From contig JAJTUQ010000003.1 in assembly GCA_021399445.1 (NCBI GenBank), forward strand, positions 3,720,001 through 3,784,000: a stretch of 64,000 nucleotides of DNA, given 5' to 3'. The stretch comes from Xylogone sp. PMI_703. Lineage: Eukaryota; Ascomycota; Leotiomycetes. Positions 1 to 14,579 of the stretch are shown one piece after another. Both the position numbers and the translations under genes were made by a program. Every line of letters begins with the position of its first letter. Positions within the stretch are counted from its first letter, which is position 1. The notes beneath the pieces were generated by a model that was given only the letters and a program-made list of their open reading frames with translations, was not told the origin of the DNA and searched no databases.

Positions 1-191
1 AGTTGGTTTGGGTAAAATCTATCTTTTGCTATTGGACTTAGAAAGAAGATTTTACTGGGTTATTGCGGAGAAACGCCGATCATTCTCCCAGAATACATAT
101 TCTTGTCGTGAATCCGGTATCGATTTTCCGGAGACGAAGCTAGCTTCCCTGGTCAGTGACGTTCTCGATCTTGGGTGATATAATACTCGAG

Positions 192-2334
192 ATGGACCCT
201 TTCAATAATGAACAACCATCTTCGAGCAGCTCGTCTCGAGTACATTCGCCTTTCGGCCCTAAACGATTCAGAAAATCGGACAGAGAGGCAGAACCATTGC
301 TCTCTGGACCGTCAACGCCAAGGAGAAGGGCGAGCTACCATCGAAATAGCGAAGAGGATATACCCATTTCCCACCACTCGTCAGACGAGTCGTCCTTTTT
401 CGATTTCATCATGGAGAAGGTCAAGTCTCATAGGTTTGCGAGGTTTGTGGACAAGCTAGCAGTAGAGAGCGAACCGGGATTGACAAATGCGCAATTGATG
501 CTGCATAACCATGATCTAAAGCCTGGTACGAAAAGCAGTGGGAATCCAATAAGCAATATACTGACTTCTCCTAGTCGAACCAGCTCGTCGACAATGGGGA
601 GCGTGAGTCCTAGCTCATATCCCCAGAAACTTAACAGAGCCATTGCGCTGACATGGTACCACAGCTGGAACTTCGTAGGCTTCTGGATTGCCGATTCTTT
701 CAATATAGTAAGTAAAATAGACCTTTGATCAACAGACAAGATAGATGAATGGACTGATTAACAACCTCAACCAGAATACCTGGATGATCTCTTCGTCAAT
801 GATCGTAGCTCCAAGTGGTCTCTCCTGGTGGCAGTCCTGGATCTGCGTCTGGATAGGATACACAATAGCAGCAAGCTTCGTCTGTCTAACAGGAAGAATA
901 GGAGCAACCTACCACATTTCTTTCCCGGTAGTATCACGAGCCAGCTTTGGTATCTGGGGCGCTCTATGGCCCGTTTTCAACCGCGCCGCAATGGCCTGTA
1001 TATGGTACGGCGTGCAAGCGTGGATAGGAGGAGAATGTGTTAAACTCATGATACTTGCTATTTGGCCCTCCTATAAGAACGTTCACAATGGGATACCGAA
1101 CTCTGGAACCACAACGGCCGACTTTGTCGCCTTCTTGATATTCTGGCTACTTTCACTTCCGGCTATCTGGTTCCCTGTGCACAAAATTCGACATCTCTTC
1201 ACTGTGAAGGCATACATTGTACCAGTTGCCGGCGTTGCGTTCTTTATATGGGCCATTGTCCGAGCAAAAGGGATTGGACCAATTGTGAAGCAGGGAAATA
1301 CATCTCATGGATCGCAGCTGGCTTGGGGAGTAATCCTGGGTATTATGTCGGCAATAGCGAACTTCGCAACGCTCATTGTGGTAAGTAAAGGAAAGAGAAA
1401 AAGACTTACCATATCCAACAAAGAAGGAATGCTTACAGGTTATGTTTCATAGAACGATCCTGACTTCGCTCGATTTGCGCGTAAGCCTCGTGATGCTCTC
1501 TGGTCTCAGTTGATCACCATCCCTTGTGGGTTTGCCATTACTTCCTTCATCGGCATTATTGTATCTTCCTCCTCGACAGTCATCTTCCATGGGGACCCAA
1601 TCTGGAATCCACTGGACCTACTTCAATCATTCCTAGACGAGGGTACATCACGTAACCGTGCTGGAGTCTTCTTCATAGCATTTGCCTTTGGACTAGCGCA
1701 GCTAGGGACCAACATTGCAGCAAACAGCGTCTCAGCCGGAACGGATATGACAGCTCTCCTTCCGCGATACATCAACATCCGTCGCGGAGGCTACGTATGT
1801 GCAACCGTTGGACTAGTGATGTGTCCCTGGAACTTGCTCTCAACGGCAAACAAATTCACGACCTACCTGTCCGCTTACTCGGTGTTCTTGTCTTCGATCG
1901 CTGGGGTCATCATCAGCGATTACTACTTCGTGCGCAAGGGGTACCTGCAGGTCAAAGACCTCTACTCGGCACGCAAGGTCTCTCCTTACTACTTCACCGC
2001 TGGTATCCATTTGCGCGGCTACGCAGCATACATCGCCGGTATTCTGATCAATATTGTAGGGTTTGTTGGTGCTGTTGGCAAGCATGTCCCTATTGGAGCT
2101 ACGTATGTATACAACCTTAACTTCTTCTGTGGGTTTATTGTCGCTGCAGGAGTGTACTGGCTGTTATGTAAGATCAGTCCGATCGACGCTACTAGCGAGG
2201 TCTGGATGGAGCTTGGGGATGAGGTTGTAGAGAGCATGGCTTATGGAGACGACCGTATCGAAGAATATGACGAGGAGAGAGATGGCGGGAAGTATGGGCT
2301 GAAGGGCGGTGAGATTGGAGTTGCGATGAAGTAA
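192..2334 (+). CDS. NCS1-family nucleobase permease (uracil/allantoin type, Fur-like)
   Basis: Plasma-membrane proton symporter of the NCS1 family (yeast Fur4, Aspergillus Fur proteins), likely importing uracil or a related nucleobase, uridine or allantoin. Exons 192-525, 575-602, 665-707, 775-1380 and 1453-2334 give 630 residues. Removing introns 526-574 and 603-664, both readable in frame, restores the family run DLKPVEPARRQWG followed by WNFVGFWIADSFNINTWM at membrane segment 1. Other family marks are NDPDFARFARKPRDALWSQ and GTNIAANSVSAGTDM. About twelve hydrophobic segments follow a Ser/Arg-rich cytosolic N-terminus; the C-tail is acidic. The ATG at 192 is preferred because the upstream in-frame extension starts with GTG. 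Substrate cannot be decided by eye. The family is certain and the 28-nt exon very likely. Confidence 0.93.
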
Positions 2335-5300
2335 AATCCATGCATTGTATAAAGGGGTCGCATACTGAAACTTAGTCATCGTCTGATGACTTGCTTGTTT
2401 CCATTGGTTTTGTTGGTTTGTTTCGAATTTGTGTTTGCTAATGATTCGACCTTGCAAGGATCTTACATATGGGATATGATACCAGTTAGAGGGTGTTATG
2501 TTGCTGCTAGAAGTATCAAGGCTGACTTCTGGAGCATTTACGGGGACCACTTGAATCTAGACCGCTATATTGGATTGATAGAATCGCCATCCTAAGCAAT
2601 AGGAACGGATGTCTAAATCTATTGAAGTTCATAAGATGATAAGTTTGGTTCCGTCACACGTGAGACATCCAAAAGGAATCCTGAAATCGCTCGATTTTTC
2701 AGCTTCATGGTCTGCTTTACGGAAGCATGTTTGCTTGTCCATGGTCCCAGACTGGGTTGAGAATTATTTGACCTGGGAATCTGAGATCCATGAAATCTGG
2801 GGAAAGGAGCCATCGGTACCATACGATATCGGTAGCACTGTCCGTGTAACTGTACGCAGTACGACAGTACGAGAAGAGACGTGAGGCTGTGCACTTACCG
2901 CCAACCTCGTGTTACTTGAGGCATTTTGGTTTAACGGTCGCTGGGGATCTAAATTTAGGTGCAACCAGCCACAGCTCTTCTTATTCAGACTCGTACCGTC
3001 GATCTTGGCCTCTCCGCTTTGGGGTTTCGTGCTGTCAAGTTTTGCTACGCTCTCCCGCAGCAGCCAACTGCAACTGGTTTTATTTTTGCGGCTTTCAGCA
3101 GGAGGCTTGATCGGAAAGTAAAGCTGCAGGTAGACGGTCATAATGCCCGAATAGTTGCAAGTTCGATGTCATCACCAAGCAGACGCGTACCTGAGCTGGC
3201 ATACGTTCTGGTGCGCAGTAGCACAGTCAGAGCCAAAGTGCAGCATTACTTGTACTTTGTACAGTGCAGTACATGGATTGACGAAGTGAGATCGATTTTC
3301 TACCAAGAGTCGAAACCAAGAGCATGCCTGTATTTGTAAACCAGAGCAGTTATTCGACAGCTTATGGATTCAAACTTCCCAGCGGAAAGCTCGTTCAAGT
3401 TACGTGGTCCAGTATGACGGTCATCGCAGTATCAATGAAGCGGTCAGTGAAGGACAGGTGCTCTGAATGTCGAAAGTATGACGGTTGCCAGAGATCGTCC
3501 CTTCAATACCCGGTGATTAGACCGAAGAGTGACTTGCGGTAGTTACACGGGACCTGGCATGACGGTAGCGTGGCAATAGAAGGGCTCGAGAAGGGATGCA
3601 ATGAGTAATGGGAGGCAAAACAGGTCTCCGACTTTACCCCAAGATCTGGAAGCACGTGACATTCGACGGTTGCAGTTAAGAGCCAGCCAGTCGGAAGCCA
3701 CGACCGAGCGGGCGCGTTAGTCTTGCAGCTTACGTGCACGAGCTCGATATGGCCAATGGAGCAGCGAGATTCCTTATCGCAGTGGCTGACCGGGCTGGCA
3801 GGTCTCGGCGGGGTTGGCGGGGTGCGAAGTCGCAGGAAGTCGCAGGAGAAACTCGAGCAGAAGAGACGACTCCTAGTTCTCATTTCGTAACATAAAGACT
3901 TGCCGGTGGTAGATCGGATGGCTAATGCGCTGGACGTGCTGTGGTCCATGAAGTCTAGTAAATTACACGGAGCGTCCGCGTGTTCGGGCCAGCATCGGTC
4001 TGCTGCTAAATCTGGACTGTTGTGGACTTTTTGTTGCTACAGTGAAGTTCAGGAGGCCGGTGGACGTGGAAGGCGGTTGATAAGTTGAAAGTTAATACGG
4101 CACAGTGGACTACATACAGGCTTGAAGTGCTGGGTGCTGAATGCGGGTGGGAGGGCCCCTGCTGTTTGGAAAGGAGGAAAAAAACCTTCTTTCCACTTTG
4201 TGCTCTTGGGGATCATGCATGATGGAACGTAGTGCTCCGAATATTGATACCAGCAGTCGCAGAAGCAATAGCTGCTCAAGGATCTCTGTTAATCTCGCAC
4301 GCCCGAGAACGGCGGGAGGCGCCCCCTAGATGCGCTCCATGTGGGGGATCTCGTACGAATCCAGAACTGCGACGGGTTAGATTGATGGGAAAACGGTGGT
4401 ACCACGATGGTGATTTATCCATGCCGTGGGTAAAGGTGCAACTATTTCCATTAGATCGGAGGACCCTGCTGGGCCCAGCAACTCGCCTGTCAGCGCTATC
4501 AAACATCTTAGAGAGATCTTGAGCCAATGATGTTCTGGGTATTCCCGTTGACATGGCGGGGCATATTTCTGGAATGCGATTGATGGCGACGACAATGATA
4601 ATGACAAGGATGGCAATGTTAAGATTGTAGTCTATATTGACAACGTAGACTCGGGCTGCTTTCAATTCAACGTGCTAATGCGTGGATTTTCTGGAGATTT
4701 GCTGGAGAGTTTGCTCCTTTAACACGAGCTTTCTGTATACCACGGTATCATGCAGCATGTAGCATCTGATATTGGAGGGGTCGACTTGACTAGTAGCTGC
4801 GTGCTCTATGCAAGGTGTCCTGCATGCTGTACCCGGCCTTTTTAATGGGAGCAGTAAGATAATTTAAAAAAATTTCAGAAAAGACGCCGTGCAGGTCTCG
4901 TCTTCTCCCGGCGTGCAACTCTGGTCTGAACGGAAAAAAGACTCAGGGTCTCTGCTGATCAGCATCGCAGCGAGTAAAATGCCGCATGCTGTACCGCGCT
5001 GTTGTCGCGTGCGTTGGATGGCTTTTGCACTCTTGGGCTCTCAGCTGCAGCCGCTGCGGCCTATCGAAGCAGGAGATATTGAAGCAGAAGAAGCAATTCT
5101 GGCATTGGTGCTCGCGGGGGCAGTTATCTGGGAAAGTTGGGGGAACTGGAGATAACCCATCTTCTTTGCTTCTGCCAGGGCATCTCCCCACGAACGCAAC
5201 CCTCCTGGCTTTCTTGTTGCTAGAGCGCCCGAAGAAGACGTGGAGAGAGGCCGAGACAAAGTCTGAGCAGATCAACGCAGACCAGGCAGGTTGCTTGGAG

Positions 5301-5727
5301 GTCGTACTGGGCCGGTGAGAAGATGTACTGTAATGTCCTGTATTGTCCTTGTACCAGCGTCACCAGTGCGTGCCAATAATGGCTGCTCTGGCAAAAGCGA
5401 CCAAGCACAGTCAATCCCCCTACGTGGAATCCCAGTCCTCGGGAATCCCAGTCGTTGGGCGCCCTGCTGGGGTGCCACTGAGCCACCGGTCAATCGCTTA
5501 GCCTCCTAAAGAATCCGCCCACCCTTACACTTTGCCTTATCGCGGCCGTGGAAGGGCCAAACCACTCGCCCTTAAAAACCCCATTGCCATCCTCGCTCTT
5601 TCCTCCATTCTCTTCCCTCTCTCTTCCAAACTACCACTTCTCTCCTCAACCTTGCACTTTGTTGCACTCATTTGGATTGATTTCTTCTCTTTCTTGCATT
5701 AACCGTTTCATTATACCCACCGCAAAC
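2335..5727. other. Long intergenic region (3.4 kb)
   Basis: No gene recognised on either strand. Open frames here are short, lack family resemblance and often start at non-ATG codons. The last part is the glutamine synthetase promoter. Positions 2830-3270 carry several close GTAC-containing words (CGCAGTACG, ACAGTACG, TGCAGTAC), which I cannot interpret. Confidence 0.6.
5537..5727 (+). promoter_or_regulatory. Probable core promoter and 5' leader of glutamine synthetase
   Basis: A TTATC (GATAA on the other strand) at 5537-5541 could be a GATA-factor site, as expected for a nitrogen-controlled gene. It is followed by an A-rich word at 5572-5578 and a strongly pyrimidine-rich tract at about 5588-5645, typical of highly expressed fungal genes just upstream of transcription start. 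Motif matches only. Confidence 0.35.
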
Positions 5728-7134
5728 ATGGCTACCTCTACCACCGTCTCCTACACTGCAAACGTGAGCCGCCCCACTATCTTTTTTTCCTGAGCCGTTT
5801 TCGGAGCCATTACTGACACCAAGGTTTACAGTTGCTCAAGTATATGAGCCTCGACCAGAAGGGCAGCGCTATGGCCGAGTATGCTTCCCCGGTGCAATTG
5901 TACAAGTGCTTGTTATTGACTGGCGAACCAGGTATATCTGGATTGACTCAACTGGTGGTGTCCGCTCAAAGTCCAAGGTACGCCTGACTCCCAACCTCGC
6001 AGGCAAGCGAAGGCAGCGCGAGAGACGCTAACTTATGTGTTCGCATAGACAATTACCAAGATCCCAGCAGATGGCAAGGTCAAGCTCGAGGATCTCCCAG
6101 AGTGGAACTTCGACGGCAGCTCCACTGGACAGGCCCCAGGTGACAACTCTGATGTCTACCTGCGCCCAGTTGCTGTCTTCCCCGACCCATTCCGCCAGGG
6201 ACCAAACGTTCTCGTCATTACCGAGTGCTGGGATGCTGATGGAACCCCAAACAAGTTCAACTATCGTCACGAGTGCGCCAAGCTCATGAAGGCACACGCA
6301 GCTCAGGAGCCATGGTTCGGTCTGGAACAAGAATACACTCTTCTTGACATGTTAGATAGACCATATGGCTGGCCACAGGGAGGTTTCCCAGGCCCACAGG
6401 GTCCATACTACTGTGGTGTTGGTGCCGGTAAGGTCTACTGCCGAGACATTGTTGAGGCTCATTACAAGGCCTGCTTGTACGCCGGTGTGAAGATCTCCGG
6501 AACCAACGCTGAGGTCATGCCCGCTCAGTGGGAATTCCAGGTCGGTCCTTGCGAGGGTATTGAGTGTGAGTACCTATCCTACTCTGGAATTTGTGATAGT
6601 CCAAAACTAACTGATCCGATGATAGTGGGTGACCAACTCTGGCTCGCTCGTTTCCTCCTTCACCGCATTGCTGAGGAGTTCGGTGCTAAGATCTCTTTCC
6701 ACCCCAAGCCAATTCCAGGTGACTGGAACGGAGCTGGTCTCCACAGCAACTTCTCCACCAAGGACATGCGTGATCCGGCTATTGGCATGAAGGCTATCGA
6801 GGCTGCCATCAAGAAGCTTGAGGGCCGACACAAGGAACACATTGCCGTCTACGGTGAAGACAACACTCTCCGTCTCACTGGACGACATGAGACTGGTAGC
6901 ATCGATGAGTTCACATATGGCGTTGCCCACCGTGGCGCATCCATCCGTATTCCAAGAGAAACCGCACACAAGGGTTACGGATACTTTGAAGACAGACGAC
7001 CAGCCTCCAACGCTGATCCCTACAGAATTACTGGTATTTTGATGGAGACTGTAAGCATCTCAAAGAATCCCTCATTACAGCCAAAGAATAGAAACTAATA
7101 ATCCATCCAGATCTACGGTGGCGTTGATGCTTAA
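5728..7134 (+). CDS. GLN1: Glutamine synthetase
   Basis: Makes glutamine from glutamate, ammonium and ATP; the central step of nitrogen assimilation, cytosolic. Exons 5728-5763, 5832-5878, 5932-5977, 6049-6565, 6626-7050 and 7111-7134 give 364 residues, close to the usual eukaryotic length. The N-terminal beta-grasp part includes [13 protein letters not shown]. The catalytic part shows [10 protein letters not shown] (metal-binding glutamates), [13 protein letters not shown] and the loop around THGVAHRG-like [15 protein letters not shown]. All junctions use GT and AG and keep phase. The splice at 6565/6626 gives GIELGDQLW, where most homologues have Met for the Leu. The last exon adds only IYGGVDA. 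Upstream GATA-like and pyrimidine-rich elements fit a nitrogen-regulated, strongly expressed gene. Confidence 0.97.
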
Positions 7135-7741
7135 TTGCAACAAATATTACTATAGACTTGATAGTTAGGACGGTTTTTCTATTTACTCTTTTTCGGCGCG
7201 TGTACATTGGGTGGGAGCGGTGGGAGCAAATGACTTATGCCTCGAATGTCCTTTTCCTGCTTGTGAGCTGAGCGGATTGGCGCATTGATCACGCTCTACT
7301 TGGTTCTTCTCTTAGCTCTTGTTCTAAGGGACGGGAAACCTTGTATATTACCAGGGCCTGGTCTAGATCAATTCAGATACCAAAATTTTTAGATCCATAT
7401 CTCTTGCGCTACCGTATGAGTTTTGGTGATCTTTCATGTATATACAATTATTTAGAAGCTAAAGCAGAGCCCCATTATTACTTAGAACATTCTGCTTTCC
7501 GCATAAAAAATGCTATTTAGTACTCGAATTTGCAATCATTGACCCCTCATTTTCGTATCAACAAAGGCGTTGATGTTTGTTACTGTGCTAACCCAGTGCA
7601 CGGATGGGGATCATCAATGACGCCATACGACATCAGCTCGTTTCCTTTTTCGGGTGGATGCTTATTTCACATACCCTTGAAAAAGTCACGATGCAACTTT
7701 ACTCATTCTCTTAGAACATCAGCGTGTTTCTTCCTGACGCA
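7135..7741. other. Intergenic region
   Basis: Holds the 3' region of glutamine synthetase and the upstream region of the next gene. No RNA gene, repeat or coding frame recognised. Confidence 0.6.
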
Positions 7742-8654
7742 ATGGTCTCCTCCACGTTATTCCGAGGGCCAATTGTATCCTCGATCAGGAAATCAATCCG
7801 AGCATTATCGACATTGCCGAATAATCCACATATCGTAAGTCGCAGCAGCAACATTTTTTTACCATGGCGTTTATCTCCCGCAAGAAAGATTGACAATTTG
7901 TACGTCATAACTTTATAGTACATTTTCCCCTCACGATCCTCACCTTCTTCTCACATCTTATCCCTCCTCCCAACGAATCCACCAACGGAATCCCTCACAA
8001 TTGGCACCACGACTGCAATTCCCCCCACCCCAACGTCTCTCACGGAAAACCACCGCTTTCTCACAATCCTCCAATCCGTCCTGAAAGAGCACGCGCACTC
8101 TGATCCTTGGGTCCGCTCGCAAGCCCTTGCGTTCGCAACATCATCGGGCTCACAGCTCGGCCAGGGAGGGGTATTCACTCAGCAACAGCACCGCCGAGGC
8201 AGCAAGAGCAGTAGCAGCGAAGTTAAGTCTGGGGGCGATGGAGCTGGTGGAGCGAGTCATCAGGGCGGTGCTGGAGGAGCGGGACGCGGTGGATGGGTGC
8301 ATGTGAGTGACTTGAGGGCGCCGCCGGATTATGGACGCATTGCGTGGCCGGAAGATATCTTTGGGAGCTTGGAGGTTGATGGGCAGGGGCAGTTTGTGGA
8401 TGGTGATGGGAATTACCAGAGCAGTGGAACGTATAGGGTTGTTACTAGGGAAGGAATGTGAGTATTTCCATCTTGGTCATCAAAAAATTCTTGTCTTTTC
8501 TTTTTATGGATAAATGGTCACCACCCTTTTGTTTCTATTGCTCACCTTGTGCTGACTTTATGGGGTCTTTAGATTAGGATTGACTGACTTTCTGAGAGAG
8601 AAATTGGTTGAGAGGTTAAAAGAGGAAGAGAAAAAGGAGAGGGCTGGTAATTGA
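7742..8654 (+). CDS. Conserved fungal protein of unknown function, probably mitochondrial
   Basis: Exons 7742-7834, 7919-8457 and 8573-8654 give 237 residues. The first 25 or so residues are rich in Arg, Ser and Leu without acids (RGPIVSSIRKSIRALS), a typical mitochondrial presequence. Then comes a helical-looking segment ending in SGSQLGQGGVF, a Gly/Ser-rich low-complexity stretch, and a compact C-terminal block with RGGWVHVSDLRAPPDYGR, AWPEDIFGSLEVDGQG and SGTYRVVTREGILGLTDF, ending in a charged Lys/Glu helix. I believe this C-terminal block recurs in other ascomycetes from memory, but I know no function. Splice phases are consistent and the last junction rebuilds REGILGL. The ATG at 7742 follows a non-ATG extension. 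Confidence 0.82.
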
Positions 8655-9433
8655 GTGATATGGCTTGATATAAATACCTGCGAAAGCAAGTCAGCTATCT
8701 CCACTTCTAGATTCGCTCGGGACGCTTGGCTTTCGGCATATTTAAACCTAGGAGTGGAACATTGGATGTCCAAATGGAAGAGATCATCACCAGGAAACTA
8801 AATTAAGATCTTGTTGGAGGTAGATGTCATGTTGAATTACATCTCAACTCTATTGAAGAGGGATTTAATAACAATCTGTGCTAGACTATCGAAGTTGTGG
8901 CCTAGCTAATACATAAAAGACTATGAAGTCTGCATCTAGCCATAGCTTATATTTTAGGTAAAACACTCCAACATATGTTGATTAAGTAAAAATATCTTAA
9001 TGCACCTATTTTTTATTGCTTCAGTGAATAATGCCCCTCCAATGTGTTGGATTAGAGCTTCAGTGGTCCGCGGGCCGCATCTCCACCAGGCATGACGCTT
9101 GCCTGCTTTAGCGCAGCAACCAACTGCTCTGAGATTCAACGACTCGTCCTCTGCTGAGACAACTACACTTCACCATTCCGCGCATCAAATAGACCTCAAG
9201 CACGACACGCTTACATCAAGAACTCCCCGACTTACTTGCATTGCATTCATAGCGACCCCAGGAACCATCCCACGGCGCTTGGCTAACGAACCCTCGAAGG
9301 TGCATTTCTCCACTCTCCCTCCCACAGTTAGTGGGGCAAAAAGCGACCTTCCAACGACACCCGCACGTAGCAATTCCTCCCGCTACAAAAAATACCCGCA
9401 AAAAGCAACGAGCACACACACCCGCGAGGCACG
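8655..9433. other. Intergenic region and probable SNF1 leader
   Basis: AT-rich to about 9050, then GC-richer sequence up to the SNF1 start, likely its promoter and 5' leader. If the leader is long, the ATG at 9092 would open a 21-residue upstream reading frame ending at 9157. No other gene seen. Confidence 0.5.
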
Positions 9434-11959
<2,526 letters not shown>

Positions 11960-12577
11960 GCTATGCAGCACGGTTCAAGTAGAGATTCTATGCTATGACT
12001 TACCTGGAGATATGTCATAATAGGAGCTGTTAAGATGGCTGTGCCGCAGAATGGGGGGCCTAAAAGAACTACCCACTTTGAGGCAGATTATATGAGAGAT
12101 GACTGAATTTTTCTTTTTCTTTTTCCCCACGAAATGGGCTAAATGTTAAAAGGAGCTGCGTGGATGCAGCTGGATTTGGCAGGGGTTCATGGGTTGCATT
12201 GGAAGCGCATATCTTGTGTAGAGTATGGAGCGCATCTCGTTTTTTCCCCCCAACTATGTACGGAGTAGGATTACTTTCTCACTACGAGAGTAGAATTGAG
12301 ACATACGATGATTTTCACAAATCTGAAGTAGGAAGATCAGATGTTGAAGATCTGAGTTGGCACGTATGTAGAAGTGAAACTTAAATCTGCAAAGATTCTG
12401 TTATATTATACAACATATTGCGCAGAGACTTATTAAGACAAAGGGTGATTTTGATGTCTGGCCACTCGTGCCGTAAATGCTGTGTTTTCGACCTTAAAAC
12501 TCCTTCCCAAACGCCATGATATCCCGAATGCACAGATACAATAGCTCATGATAACCATAGTTGTCATACTACCCTTC
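11960..12577. other. Convergent intergenic region
   Basis: Shared 3' region of SNF1 (+) and U1-C (-), presumably holding both polyadenylation zones. No coding frame or repeat recognised. Confidence 0.6.
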
Positions 12578-13459
12578 TCATCTCCTGTCATCCTGCCCCT
12601 GTGCTGGACTCTGACTTTGGCCTGGTGCATCAAATTGTCCAGGAGGTCCACCAGCAGGGAAGCCGCCTGGTGGTGGAGGTCCGCCTGGAAAGCCACCTGG
12701 AGGCGGAAATCCAGGTGGAAGTTGAAAGTTAGGGGGCAGGCCACCTGGTGGAGGGAAAGGTAAGCCTCCTGGGGGAGGAGGGGGAAATGGCATTCCGTTC
12801 ATGGGTATCGGAGGCCCACCAGGGAGCGGAGGAAATGGCGGCATTGGGGCGCCGCGGCCACCGGGTGCTGAAGCGATGACAGAGTTAGAATATGTGACCC
12901 ATTGGCAGCAGATTAAGATGCTTGAATGGAGACTATTACTTACGAGGTATCATTCCTTGGGGCAGACCACCTGGTGCGAATGGTGGAGGCGGGACACTTC
13001 CGGGGAAGCCAAATGGAGGAGGGAAAGGAGCTCCACCGGGGTTTTGTAGCATCGGATTAGATGCTGCCTGCCCTTCAGCGGCGTATGAATTCGTGATCGA
13101 GTCGATGACAGATTGTGCTTTCTCATGACCAATTTCTACGAGCATACAGTTAGCTATGAGTGCTCTATTGAAGATGGGGCGAAAGCGATGAGACTAACGT
13201 TGATAGTAGTCCACGACATTTCGTAGGTGGTTCCTTCCGCTATTATGAGCTTTGCGCACGCTCATCGAGTCGTGCGTAAGATAGACATCGCAGTAGTCAC
13301 CTAATGGGAATTGTCAGCCTGGGGCGTCGCGTTAACTAGAAGGATAGTGTTTTATAGGATTGAAGCAGAGACATTTGGGAAGAACCTACAGAAAACTATT
13401 TCATTGTTAGCTATTATCAGATGAATTCATTAGGTGGTAAAGAACTTACACTTAGGCAT
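12578..13459 (-). CDS. YHC1: U1 snRNP protein C (U1-C), with a 6-nt microexon
   Basis: U1-C stabilises pairing of U1 snRNA with the 5' splice site. On the minus strand the exons are 13450-13459, 13390-13395, 13199-13300, 12944-13135 and 12578-12867, giving 199 residues. The N-terminus is the U1-C zinc finger: [17 protein letters not shown] with the later paired histidines in KAHNSGRNH, then [15 protein letters not shown]. The Phe-Phe pair and the first base of the first Cys codon exist only if a 6-nt exon is used; it is bounded by AG before and GTAGGT after, and the upstream intron has a CTAAC branch site. The C-terminal half is Pro/Gly/Phe-rich, as in fungal U1-C. Start codons of U1-C and divergent ERV25 are about 270 bp apart. 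Confidence 0.93.
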
Positions 13460-13732
13460 CTTTGCGACGTTATATACCAAGTTTAAGGACTTGTAGAAGC
13501 TAGAATTGGTGGTTGCGATAGCGCGAAGTTTAAAGTTCAAGATCGCAACATGGGTCGAAACGCGCACGTGATACAATCTCAAATCGGGGTTGCTATTCGG
13601 ATCGGAAAATTATATGGTTGGACCAATTGTTACTGACCACGGTTGTAGCCAGACCTGGAAGATCTCCTGGATTTATTCGACAGATCACCAACAAGCCGCG
13701 AAACCCTCGCACATACACAACCCGCGAGCAGG

Positions 13733-14579
13733 ATGGCGTCCGCAAAGTCACTCGTGTTCTCAATCTGCAGTTTACTGCTGCTTCTTGTTTGCATAGATGC
13801 ATTGAAGTTTGACAGTGAAGCTTTCCATAAAGGGGATGTCAAAAGCAAGCGATGTATACGAAATTTCGTGGGAAGGGACACATTGGTTGTAGTTACAGCT
13901 ACAGTTGGTGGCCGCAAGGGCGACGGGATGATCCTTGATATGCAGGTTTGTTGGCAGATTTTCACATAGGAGAGGATGCTTGCTAATTGGGGGAAACCAT
14001 CTAGATTAAAGATTCCATGGGCAATGAATATGGCAAGGCAAAGGATGTGGTTGGCGAAAAACGAATGGCATTCACATCTCTTGCTGATGCATCATTTGAT
14101 GTCTGCTTTGAAAACTACTTTGCATCGAGTATGTCACTCCGATAACAGTATTGTTGAAATATCGAGTTCTAACTTATTCTCTTCTAGGCCAAGGCGGTAG
14201 AGGGATCAGAGATCCTACCCGATCTATCGAGCTAGATATTGACATTGGCGCGGATGCAAAGGACTGGTCCGCTGTACAAGCAACTGAGAAGCTGAAGCCC
14301 GTCGAAACCGAGTTAAGACGCATTGAGGAAATGGTTGCAGAGATCGTCGCCGAGATGGATTATCTACGTCAACGAGAGCAGAAGCTGCGAGACACTAATG
14401 AGAGCACGAATAACAGAGTAAAATGGTTTGCTTTTAGCACTATGGGTATGCTGGTTGCATTGGGAGCATGGCAGGTTATTTATTTACGGGCATACTTTCG
14501 GTAGGTTTTCTGATTTCCACACCTAATAGTGTGAATGTGCTAGTACTAATATTTACTTAGATCAAAGCATCTTATCTAG
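13733..14579 (+). CDS. ERV25: p24-family COPII vesicle protein Erv25
   Basis: Type I membrane protein cycling between ER and Golgi as part of the p24 cargo-receptor complex. Exons 13733-13945, 14005-14128, 14188-14500 and 14561-14579 give 222 residues. It has a signal peptide (about residues 1-24), a GOLD domain with the usual two cysteines (CIRNF and DVCFENY), and the segment [16 protein letters not shown] coiled coil [15 protein letters not shown], a single membrane helix near the C-terminus and the cytosolic tail YFRSKHLI follow. The 19-nt last exon encodes the tail end. All junctions keep phase. It shares a divergent promoter with U1-C. Confidence 0.96.

Noticed and set aside
192..707. 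Reading the permease N-terminus as one uninterrupted exon
   Set aside because: It inserts a Ser-rich stretch in place of the family motif before the first membrane helix; two introns with good signals restore that motif.
3503..3949. 148-codon frame on the minus strand in the 3.4-kb gap
   Set aside because: Composition is Cys/Ser/Pro-rich without any ordered segment or recognisable family; likely chance in a GC-richer stretch.
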